A DNA stretch of 30,794 nt from a virus. The stretch is from IMG/VR virus record IMGVR_UViG_3300032222_000252, positions 1 to 30,794 of that record. The stretch is one strand, 5' to 3'. Numbering within the stretch: the first letter of the stretch is position 1; each line of letters starts with the position of its first letter. A program made the translations under genes and the position numbers. Of the stretch, positions 14,945 to 23,000 are shown piece after piece. Below the pieces are notes generated by a model. That model saw only the letters and a program-made list of their open reading frames with translations. It made no database searches and had not been told where the DNA came from.

Positions 14945-15396
14945 TATACTAAATTTTCAATTTTACCTAATAATTCGTTAAGAGATATTAATTCATCTAC
15001 TCCTGTCGTGTCTATATCTATGAAGTTTTCAGTAGGCGGTTGATAGTCAGCAACGTGAAACGCTTCCCTACCTCTTATATCTGTTGTGTGAACGTAAATC
15101 TCGATTACGTCTGCACTTGCTTTAAGTTCATCTCTTAAATCCTTGTAAGGAGAAACCAAAGAAACAATCACATCTGCACCCGAATCATCTAAATATTTTG
15201 CAATCGCAATTGCTTGAGAAATATTTGTTCTACGACCTTGTTCAGAATAGTCTTTGTTGTTAATAATTCTTCTTAAATCATCTCCGTCAACTAAATGCAC
15301 CGCTTTTAATGGATTGTTCAACATTAAAGCAGTTTTTAAATATTTAGCCAATGTGGTCTTACCTGCGTGTGGCTGACCTGTAAAAAAGTAAATCAT
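14944..15396 (-). CDS. cysC: Adenylylsulfate (APS) kinase-like protein
   Basis: The P-loop GQPHAGKT is at residues 7-14 of this 150-residue protein. It is followed by HLVDGDDLRRII, then YSEQGRRTNISQAIAIAKYL, then VSLVSPYKDLRDELK, the ordered motifs of APS kinase (CysC), including the RR-N substrate region. The enzyme makes PAPS from APS and ATP, supplying the sulfate donor for sulfotransferases. It is shorter than the usual 190-200 residues, with a trimmed C-terminus. Operon partners are a DUF2061 protein and an HxGH nucleotidyltransferase, and a sulfotransferase lies 2.7 kb away. A related kinase with another substrate cannot be excluded. Confidence 0.82.
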   Translation of the reverse strand: MIYFFTGQPHAGKTTLAKYLKTALMLNNPLKAVHLVDGDDLRRIINNKDYSEQGRRTNISQAIAIAKYLDDSGADVIVSLVSPYKDLRDELKASADVIEIYVHTTDIRGREAFHVADYQPPTENFIDIDTTGVDELISLNELLGKIENLV

Positions 15397-15399
15397 AAT

Positions 15400-15876
15400 T
15401 TAAAGTATAAAGTAGTGAATTGTAATTATTGTTCCAACAACAACCATTTCTAAAAAGTAAACAATTTTAGTCAGTGGTATGTATTTTTTTTCGCTTTTTT
15501 CTTTTTCAACAAATTCAAGGTTGTTTTCAATAGTCCTATATGTTTTAAATGCCAAAGAAAAGCCCATAACAATTAAAATTAAAGTATATGTTATTAAAAC
15601 GATTAGGTTGTAAATAAAAAATGTTTTTTCAGGGAAGTTTCCGAAAGAACCTATATATGTCCAAATAAAAAACATAAGCCCAAGCAAGTATCTCGGATAG
15701 TATTTTTTTATTGTTTCTGCTTGAGTTTCTTGTTGTATTTCTTCTGTTTCATCTACTAAATCAGATATATTAGTATCAACATCGACACTAACATCCCTAT
15801 TATGGTTGTAAGTAAAAAAATTGTAAGTAGAAACTACGAAATATAGTATTCCAAAGAGGTAAAATAGATTGTCCAT
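15400..15876 (-). CDS. Multi-pass membrane protein
   Basis: In this 158-residue protein, a first membrane segment (FYLFGILYFVVSTYNFF) is followed by an acidic polar loop (residues about 25-60, rich in Asp/Glu/Thr). Two segments come next (LLGLMFFIWTYIGSFG and YNLIVLITYTLILIVMGFSL), then a charged loop and a final segment (YFLEMVVVGTIITIHYFI). Four spans are likely. Not recognised. It heads the sulfur/glycosyl operon and starts just inside a divergent promoter region. Transport or anchoring of the modification enzymes is possible, without direct evidence. Confidence 0.7.
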   Translation of the reverse strand: MDNLFYLFGILYFVVSTYNFFTYNHNRDVSVDVDTNISDLVDETEEIQQETQAETIKKYYPRYLLGLMFFIWTYIGSFGNFPEKTFFIYNLIVLITYTLILIVMGFSLAFKTYRTIENNLEFVEKEKSEKKYIPLTKIVYFLEMVVVGTIITIHYFIL

Positions 15877-15924
15877 AAAATTGTTGTTTTCTTGGTAAAT
15901 TATAAGTTAATATAATAATTGAAC

Positions 15925-15932
15925 CAAAAGTA
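15925..15932 (-). promoter_or_regulatory. Candidate -7 box for the sulfur/glycosyl operon
   Basis: The + strand CAAAAGTA is TACTTTTG on the - strand, matching TAnnTTTG. It lies about 49 bases upstream of the ATG at 15876. A possible TTTG element occurs further upstream (15958-15961 on +), but the spacing of about 25 is longer than the usual 19, so support is partial. Confidence 0.35.
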
Positions 15933-15944
15933 CAAAAAAAAATA

Positions 15945-15952
15945 TATCTTTG
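15945..15952 (+). promoter_or_regulatory. Candidate -7 box for the large glycosyltransferase
   Basis: TATCTTTG matches the Bacteroidota TAnnTTTG box and lies 23 bases before the ATG at 15976. The -33 element is not clear. If used, transcription would begin downstream of the TTG at 15919, supporting the ATG as the start. It lies next to the opposite-strand box, making this a compact divergent control region. Confidence 0.4.
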
Positions 15953-15975
15953 TGAAACAAACCAAGAATTTTTTT

Positions 15976-18057
15976 ATGAAAACTAAACTATTATTTTTAA
16001 TGCCTCACGCAAGTACGGGCGGAATGCCAAGTTTCGTACTAAAAAGAATCCAATTACTTAACAAATTATTTGATATTTATGTAGTAGAATATGAATGTTT
16101 GTCTGATATTTATGTATTACATAGAAATCAAATAAAAGAACTTGTAGGAAATAAATTCTATACTTTAGATAATAACAAGTTAGAATTAATAAACATCATT
16201 AATAGACACAAAATAGAAATTGTACACCTTGAACACGAAGCGGAGGGCTTTGATATGAATATGATTTCAATGCTATACAATAACGACAGAAAATACAGAA
16301 TTGTAGAAACTTGTCATAATATTATTTTTAAAGCCAAAGACAAAATTTATACCCCTGATGCTTTTGCTTTTTGCACACCTCATCATATTGAAACCTTTCA
16401 AGATATTGACACTTATAAACAGGTAATACAATACCCAATAGAAAATAATATTTGTAGCCCAAATAAAAAGGCTAGTTCAAAAAGAATATTAAGGCTTAAT
16501 GAAAACAAAACTAATGTTTTGAACGTTGGGCTTTGGACTAAAGGTAAAAATCAAGGAGAGGCAATAGAAATAGCGAGAAAGCACCCCGAAGTTGATTTTC
16601 ATTTCGTAGGTAATCAAGCAATGAATTTTGCAGACTATTGGCAACCATTGATGCAGGACTTACCTGAAAATGTAAAAGTTTGGGGAGAACGTGATGATGT
16701 TGGATTGTTTATGGAAGCCTGTGATGTTTTTATGTTCAATAGCACCTTTGAGTGCAACCCTTTAGTGTTAAAAGAAGCAATAGGGTATCAAATGCCTATA
16801 TTTGCACATAACCTGCCTCAATATTGCGGTATGTATGATAATTACATTTTTCCCGTTGAGGATTTCGGAAAAGAAATAGAAGAACATTATTTCGTATCAG
16901 ACGAAAAAGAAAAGTTTACAAAAGAATCAAAACAATTTTATAATTTAATATTAAAATCAAAAATGAAAAAACAAGAAACAAAATCGAGTTACAATTTTAT
17001 TACACATTTCGTAAACGGAGTTTACTTTGAAATCGCAGGTAATAGCCACTCTAATTTTAGAGTTCAATTCTCGGATATGAGCGGTAATCTCTTATACGAA
17101 GAAACAATCAAGTGTAATTCTTGGATTAAGTTAGACAGGCAATATTATTTCGATTGGAATATTAAAGTTTGGGAAAACGACAAACTTGTACATAATGAAG
17201 ACGTTTCTTTAAAAGGGAAAAGAGTTATGATTGGTTTTGAATCGTCTTCTCTTGGAGATACTTTGGCTTGGTTGCCTTATTGTGATGTTTTCCAAAAGAA
17301 ACACGATTGCCAATTGATTGTTTCTACTTTTAAAAACTTTTTATTCAAAGACCAATACCCTAATATTGAATTTGTTGAGCCAAGCACGGTAGTTCCGAAC
17401 TTGTTCGCTAAATATGATTTAGGTTGGTTCTATGATAAAAACAGAGAGCCTGTTTTACCTAATACAATACCATTACAACAAACGGCTACAAATATTTTAG
17501 GATTAGAGTATTCTGAAATTAAACCTAAATTGAATTTTACACCAAAAGGAAGATTAGGTTATGAAAAAATTTATGTGTGTATTGCCCCTAATTCTACGGC
17601 AGGTTGTAAAGAATGGGTTAAAGAAAGTTGGCAAGAAGTTGTAGATTATTTAGTTTCGCAGGGAATTATTGTTTACAACATATCTAAAGAACAAAATTAC
17701 GATTTGAATGGTATTACACCTATTGAAGATTATAGTATTGAAAACACTATGAATTTAATTCATAAGGCTGAATATGTAATATCATTATCTTCAGGTTTAA
17801 GTTGGTTGGCTTGGGCTTTAAATAAAAAGGTAATTATGATTGCTAATTTTACAGAGGCGAATCACGAATTTTCAACTGACTGTATTAGACTTGTAAATGA
17901 AAGTGTTTGTCACGGGTGTTGGAATAATAAGAATTTCAAGTTTGATAAAAGTTTGTGGGGATGGTGTCCAATTTATAATGGTTATGAGAAGCAATTTGAA
18001 TGTCAAAAATCAATTACTGCTGAAATGGTAATTGAAGAAATTAAGAAACTTAATTAA
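15976..18057 (+). CDS. Two-domain glycosyltransferase: GT4-like plus BAHT/TibC-like O-heptosyltransferase
   Basis: The ATG at 15976 (MKTKLLFLMPHASTGGMPSF) is preferred over a TTG at 15919 that lies upstream of the promoter-like box; the product is 693 residues. Residues about 1-310 form a GT-B domain with STFECNPLVLKEAIG (257-270), the E-x7-E-like donor site of GT4 enzymes. Residues about 340-410 are a beta-rich linker. Residues about 415-693 match the bacterial autotransporter heptosyltransferase group (TibC/AAH type). This part has FESSSLGDTLAWLPY, CIAPNSTAGCKEWV, VISLSSGLSWLAWAL, and a terminal four-cysteine cluster C645, C648, C664 and C676, which in TibC binds iron. That family O-glycosylates Ser on repeat-rich surface proteins, so the viral fibres are plausible acceptors. 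It is the only + strand gene in this stretch. Confidence 0.85.
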   Translation: MKTKLLFLMPHASTGGMPSFVLKRIQLLNKLFDIYVVEYECLSDIYVLHRNQIKELVGNKFYTLDNNKLELINIINRHKIEIVHLEHEAEGFDMNMISMLYNNDRKYRIVETCHNIIFKAKDKIYTPDAFAFCTPHHIETFQDIDTYKQVIQYPIENNICSPNKKASSKRILRLNENKTNVLNVGLWTKGKNQGEAIEIARKHPEVDFHFVGNQAMNFADYWQPLMQDLPENVKVWGERDDVGLFMEACDVFMFNSTFECNPLVLKEAIGYQMPIFAHNLPQYCGMYDNYIFPVEDFGKEIEEHYFVSDEKEKFTKESKQFYNLILKSKMKKQETKSSYNFITHFVNGVYFEIAGNSHSNFRVQFSDMSGNLLYEETIKCNSWIKLDRQYYFDWNIKVWENDKLVHNEDVSLKGKRVMIGFESSSLGDTLAWLPYCDVFQKKHDCQLIVSTFKNFLFKDQYPNIEFVEPSTVVPNLFAKYDLGWFYDKNREPVLPNTIPLQQTATNILGLEYSEIKPKLNFTPKGRLGYEKIYVCIAPNSTAGCKEWVKESWQEVVDYLVSQGIIVYNISKEQNYDLNGITPIEDYSIENTMNLIHKAEYVISLSSGLSWLAWALNKKVIMIANFTEANHEFSTDCIRLVNESVCHGCWNNKNFKFDKSLWGWCPIYNGYEKQFECQKSITAEMVIEEIKKLN

Positions 18058-18063
18058 AATAAC

Positions 18064-18087
18064 AAAGCCCCTTAATTGGGGCTTTTT
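18064..18087. terminator. Bidirectional terminator between glycosyltransferase and sulfotransferase
   Basis: AAAGCCCC (18064-18071) pairs with GGGGCTTT (18078-18085) around a 6-base loop and is followed by T residues to 18087; A-rich bases precede it. It sits in the 32-base gap between the two converging genes and can end transcription from both. Confidence 0.88.
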
Positions 18088-18089
18088 AA

Positions 18090-18908
18090 TTATACATATC
18101 CAAAATAGTCATAAAACCATTTATAGTGATTTCTAATATTCATTGAAAGTTCGTAACCTAAAACTTCCATAAAATCATCAGGTTTTTTCTCGAATTTTTC
18201 TCTTAAAGTATGGTCGCCGTATATTCCGTGAACCACATCGTTTTCGTGAGTAATTTGGGTAACGTTTTCAAAATCGTGTCCCTCGTAGTAAGGTTTGTCT
18301 ATGTATTCATAAAACCTTTTCATTTCGTTTTCAGGATTAGACATCAAGTCTTCATATCTAATGAATAAGACCTTTTTGTCGATACCTTGTTGTATCATAT
18401 CTCTTAATCTATCCATAGAAGTACCAACAGGAACTCCACCCGCCCAAATGTCAATTCTTTTATCAAGGGTTGTACCTATAAGTTGAGGTGCGTTTTGTAT
18501 ATGGTTTTCTCTATGTGGATTTTTACGGAAGTTTTTTTCCATAGAAGCAAAAACTGCTCTTACATCTCTTACCATACAAATAACTTTAGGGCTTTCTTGA
18601 AACATTTCAAGAAGTCCGTAGTTTATTCCCCACTCTCTGCTTTTATCCAAAACCATTTGCTTATCAGTAAGACCATTGAAGTAACCCTGCATACCTGCAC
18701 GAGAAAATTCAATAAATGATTTCTCCATTTGTTTTGCATCTTGGGCTTGAAATGCTTGAGAATGATTGTAAGTGTTTTTAGCGTTTAAAATCAAATCCGA
18801 CAAGCCCGAAGTAGGCGTTACATAAATGTCTGTGTTTTGCCCAATAACATTTGAAATCAAAGTTGAACCCGAACGAGGTAAAGATGAGTTAAAAAATATT
18901 TTTTTCAT
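18090..18908 (-). CDS. Sulfotransferase (PAPS-dependent)
   Basis: The N-terminus of this 272-residue protein, FFNSSLPRSGSTLISNVIG, carries the 5'-phosphosulfate-binding loop LPRSGSTL (10-17). PKVICMVRDVRAVFASMEKN is the 3'-phosphate-binding strand and helix, and VLFIRYEDLMSNPENEM is the conserved YEDL block. These identify a sulfotransferase that moves sulfate from PAPS to a hydroxyl or amine. It has no membrane segment, so it acts in the cytoplasm. It is separated from the APS kinase operon by the glycosyltransferase gene, and the three together suggest a glycosylation-sulfation set. The acceptor cannot be read from sequence. Confidence 0.9.
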   Translation of the reverse strand: MKKIFFNSSLPRSGSTLISNVIGQNTDIYVTPTSGLSDLILNAKNTYNHSQAFQAQDAKQMEKSFIEFSRAGMQGYFNGLTDKQMVLDKSREWGINYGLLEMFQESPKVICMVRDVRAVFASMEKNFRKNPHRENHIQNAPQLIGTTLDKRIDIWAGGVPVGTSMDRLRDMIQQGIDKKVLFIRYEDLMSNPENEMKRFYEYIDKPYYEGHDFENVTQITHENDVVHGIYGDHTLREKFEKKPDDFMEVLGYELSMNIRNHYKWFYDYFGYV

Positions 18909-18936
18909 AGTGTTTATTATTTTTAGTTTCTTGTTT

Positions 18937-19626
18937 TTAATTATTTTGGTTATCTAAAATAAAATTATGCCCTCTGCATTTTCCATTTTTTATTATAGAT
19001 TGTCTAATAGCAGTATAGCTTATATTAAATTTATTTCCAGCATCAATTAAAGAATTAAAACGCTCTCCAGTTTGAACACAAATTACTTTAACTCCAATTG
19101 ATTTTTTCTTTGATTCTGAAAGGTTTTTTTTATGTTGTTCAGATTTAGGGAGTTTTGCAATTGCTCTTAATTTTTCAATATTTTCTTGCGTTGGTTTTCT
19201 GCCTATTTCTTTTTGTCTTTGAGATATTTTTTCTCTTACCCAATCGGGTGCTTTTTTATTTTTATTATGTGGTATAATCCCTTTTAATGCTAAACTCATT
19301 TTTTTCTTTCTTTCTTCTGAAAGCGGAACTCCTCTTGTTGGATTTTCAATAAATTCTCCACAATTAAATAAAATATAACCTTTATTTTTATAAAAATCAG
19401 CCCAATAAATTTCTCTTTTTATTAAATCTAAAACATTACATTCTTCTAAAATTTCAAATATAAAAGAATCCATACCATATTTATTGTAACTATTTAATAA
19501 ATTTTGATTATGCTTACCTCTTTTTAATTTACTTTTATGAGCAAGCCATCTTTGTTGTATATTGCTACTACTACCAATATAAACTTTATTATTATCCACA
19601 CAAGTTATTTTGTAAATCCCAATCAT
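18937..19626 (-). CDS. GIY-YIG homing endonuclease, second copy type
   Basis: This 229-residue protein begins MIGIYKITCVDNNKVYIGSS, followed by IQQRWLAHK and the catalytic Glu region DSFIFEILEECN. NUMOD3-like units (SEERKKKMSLALKG; KSEQHKKNLSESKKK) and a final NUMOD1-like module (FNSLIDAGNKFNISYTAIRQ) follow. Its architecture matches the protein at 8089, but the sequences differ enough to suggest separate acquisition or old divergence. It lies between the sulfotransferase and a small fibre-associated gene, probably as a selfish insertion in virion-region DNA. Confidence 0.9.
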   Translation of the reverse strand: MIGIYKITCVDNNKVYIGSSSNIQQRWLAHKSKLKRGKHNQNLLNSYNKYGMDSFIFEILEECNVLDLIKREIYWADFYKNKGYILFNCGEFIENPTRGVPLSEERKKKMSLALKGIIPHNKNKKAPDWVREKISQRQKEIGRKPTQENIEKLRAIAKLPKSEQHKKNLSESKKKSIGVKVICVQTGERFNSLIDAGNKFNISYTAIRQSIIKNGKCRGHNFILDNQNN

Positions 19627-19722
19627 TTTAGAATTATATTAATTTTTGTTTCTTGGTTTATTTCTATTACGCAGTTTCATTTGGGTTACAAAGAGGAGGT
19701 ACTGCGCTCATATTGTTATTTT

Positions 19723-20064
19723 TTATTTTACAACAGGGTTTGTTGTTTTTTCAACAGGGTTTGTTGTTTTTTCAACAGATTTTTCTTTAAGTTCTAAAAT
19801 CAAATCATTAATCAAAGGTTTTAAATCATCTTGGTCTTTTAAATCAAACCCATCTTTACTTGTAAATCTAATATCATTGTAACCAAAAATATGTATAACG
19901 TGATATTTTTCTTCTGTTTCTAAATCTAAAGGTTTTTTATTCCATATTGCATCAACTAAAGGTTTTACTTTTGTAAGTTCAGTTGTTGCTATTTTGTTTG
20001 AAAATTCATTAGAATTAATTTGTGTTTCTCCATATCCAAAAATATGTATTGTAAAATTTTCCAT
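19723..20064 (-). CDS. Small protein with duplicated IHIFGY domain
   Basis: This 113-residue protein contains two copies of a roughly 40-residue unit. The first has FTIHIFGYGETQINS...KVKPLVDAIW (about 4-41) and the second VIHIFGYNDIRFTSK...LKPLINDLIL (about 56-90). The C-terminus is a short tandem VEKTTNP repeat. It starts 2 bases after the end of the giant fibre gene, so the two are co-transcribed and it may be a fibre accessory or assembly protein. No known family was recognised. The spacer of about 96 bases between it and the endonuclease is non-coding. Confidence 0.7.
   Translation of the reverse strand: MENFTIHIFGYGETQINSNEFSNKIATTELTKVKPLVDAIWNKKPLDLETEEKYHVIHIFGYNDIRFTSKDGFDLKDQDDLKPLINDLILELKEKSVEKTTNPVEKTTNPVVK
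19731..19772. repeat. Two direct 21-bp repeats at the gene end
   Basis: The 21-base unit CAACAGGGTTTGTTGTTTTT (plus one T) occurs twice in a row, with a partial third copy from 19773. In the - strand frame it encodes VEKTTNP repeats at the C-terminus of the IHIFGY protein. The copies are identical, suggesting a recent duplication. Confidence 0.9.
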
Positions 20065-20066
20065 AA

Positions 20067-23000
20067 TTATTTATCTTCATTTAATTTATTTTCTTCTGAT
20101 TTTAATTTATTCTTGTCCGCTTCTAATTCTCCTTTTGATTTTACTCTTTCAACGCCTTTCCAATGTTTAACTGCTATTTCATCTTTTCTTGTTCCGACAA
20201 TAAGTACGTTATAGCGCATATCTAAATTAGCGTAGATGGTAATTTGTGTAATATCATCATTAATTTCTCCATACCCTATTCCAAAACCATTTTTAGCATT
20301 TACCCAAACTTGAGTATTATCGTTTAAGTATTTAAAGTATTCAGGCAAATCTATAATTGCAACACCATCTTTAACTTCTACTTCGTATCTGTAAATGTTA
20401 TCTCCCGCAGTTGGACTTTCTACAAATGAATGACTTAAAGTATGTGTTTTATTTTTACTTGGGTCAGGGTGTGAAATTTTAAATGTTCCAACTGATTTTA
20501 CCAAACCATTAACACAAAGATTATTCATAAATGAATAATTACTTGCAGTTGCATTTAGATTAGAACCAATTATGTGAGCGTTATAAAAAGAATCAATAAC
20601 ATTTCCATAACCACCAATTATAGTATTAAAACTATCATCCCTACCAGAAGTGTGGCATATATAGTTATATTGACCACCTCCAATAAAATTAAAGGAGTTT
20701 TTATTTCCAGAACACCCAACTATCTTATTTCTATAACCACCTACAATACCATTGTTTTCTAAATTTCCAGTATCAACGCTATAAATCCTATTCGTAGTAC
20801 CACCACCTATAAAATTTCTTTGTATAAAATTATTTGGATTAGTACTATTACCTTTAATTATATTTTCAATTCCACCTACAATAGTATTGTTTCTAAATCT
20901 ATTACAACAACACGAATAACCTCTTATAATATTATCATTACCACCACCAATAAATGAATATGAATTTTGTATTATTGTATTTATTGTACCCCCTACAATA
21001 GTATTAAAATTAAAAGGATATGCAGAAGAAACAAGAGTTTGTATTAGATTACTAGCACCACCCCCAATAAAAGAATTATTCAAACCATCTCCGTAAATAT
21101 TATTTCCATTACCACCTCCAATAACAGAAAAGTTAGAACATATTTTATTACAATAACCACCACCAATTGTTGAACGACTACCACTTGCAGTATTTTTATA
21201 ACCACCACTAATTGTAGAGCAACCACCAGAAGCAGTATTTGTACTACCACCACCAATAGTTGAACGACAACCACTTGCAGTGTTGTTGTTTCCGCCACCT
21301 ACACCAGAATAAATAGCAGTTGCACTATTATATCGACCACCTAAAACAGATGAACGAATACCAGATGCAATGTTTTGTAAACCTCCACCAACAACTGATT
21401 CATAGTTACTTGAAGTATTAAACCTACCTGCACCTATAAAAGAAGCATAAAAACTTGCAGTATTATTAGTACCACCTACTATTGTTGCACGATTAGCAGA
21501 AGCAGAATTATTCGCACCACCACCAACAAACGTATAAAAATTTGACGCACAGTTATTTAACCCACCACTAATTATAGAACGAATACCTGATGCATTATTA
21601 CCTTGTCCACCACCAACTGTTGAAGTAATATTAGAAGCGATATTACATATACCACCTCCAATTGTTGAGTAATTTCCAGATGCATTATTTGTTTTACCAC
21701 CACCTATTGAAGAATAACAAGCACTAACACAATTATATCCACCACCACCAATTGTTGAAGCAGTACGAGTTATAACATTATTACGACCACCAGAAATAAC
21801 AGCATTTGAACAAGTTATATAATTTTCTTGACCACCACCAATAAATGAGTTAGCACTTGTTGTATTAATAGTATTTGAATGTCCTCCAGTAATTATTGAA
21901 CAAGCACTATACGTTTTATTAAATCTACCACTTAATGAACCACTATATACTCCGTTAGATAAATTTCCAACACATTCTCTAACCGAAGAAAGAGTACCTA
22001 CTCCTAATATTATAACGGCACTTGAACCTACATTTATACCTGATGTTCCTGACGTTCCGTTAGCACCATTCGTTCCTGATGTTCCATTTATACCTGATGT
22101 TCCATTTATACCTGATGTACCATTTATACCTGATGTACCGTCTATACCCGATGTACCATTTACACCATTAATTCCCGAAGTCCCATTAATACCACTTGAA
22201 CCTGATGTTCCATTTACACCTGATGTTCCTGATGTTCCGTCAGTTCCTGAAGTTCCGTTTACACCGCTTGTTCCCGAAGTTCCATTAACCCCACTTGTGC
22301 CGTCAGTTCCCGAAGTACCGTTTACTCCTGATGTTCCATTTGTACCATTGATACCCGAAGTACCATTAGTTCCATTTACGCCTGATGTACCATTAACTCC
22401 TGATGTTCCGTCAATTCCTGACGAACCCGAACTACCTGATGTTCCATTAACTCCTGATGTTCCTGATGTTCCGTCAATTCCTGTCGTTCCTGATGTTCCG
22501 TTTACACCGCTTGTTCCTGATGTTCCGTTTACTCCACTTGTGCCGTCAGTTCCCGAAGTTCCATTTATACCTGAAGTACCAGAAGTTCCATTAACGCCAC
22601 TTGTTCCGTTTACGCCTGATGTTCCTGAAGTTCCATTAACGCCACTTGTTCCGTCAGTACCCGAAGTACCATTTGAACCCGCAGTTCCCGAAGAACCACT
22701 TGTTCCGTCAATACCCGAAGAACCCGAAGAACCCGAAGTACCTGTTGTACCACTTGTTCCGTCAGTTCCCGAAGAACCACTTGTTCCGTTTATACCACTT
22801 GTTCCACCTGTTCCCGAAGTTCCGTCAGTTCCCGATGTTCCATTAATACCCGAAGTACCGCTTGAACCATCTCCACCCGAAGCCCCATCTAAATTTACAG
22901 TCCAAGATGTATATGTTCCTGAACCAACTGTTCTTGTAGGTGCGCCAAATACTAAAGCACCTGTACCTGAATTATATGATATAACTTCACACTCTTGAAA

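Noticed and set aside
15919-15975. Upstream TTG start for the large glycosyltransferase
   Set aside because: It would place the promoter-like TATCTTTG inside the coding region, and it adds a Lys/Tyr-rich extension unlike the family. The ATG at 15976 gives a normal GT-B start.
19670-19706. CGCAGT/ACTGCG inverted repeat in the spacer before the endonuclease gene
   Set aside because: Six base pairs across a 25-base loop is weak, and no flanking duplication supports an insertion site.
22297-22998. Long + strand Pro/Val-rich frames opposite the fibre (also near 23212-23856 and 24184-24645)
   Set aside because: They are the antisense of the Gly-X-Y repeats: the three-base periodicity keeps an opposite frame open. 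The Pro-Val-Pro composition follows from the repeat codons, so this is not evidence of a second gene.
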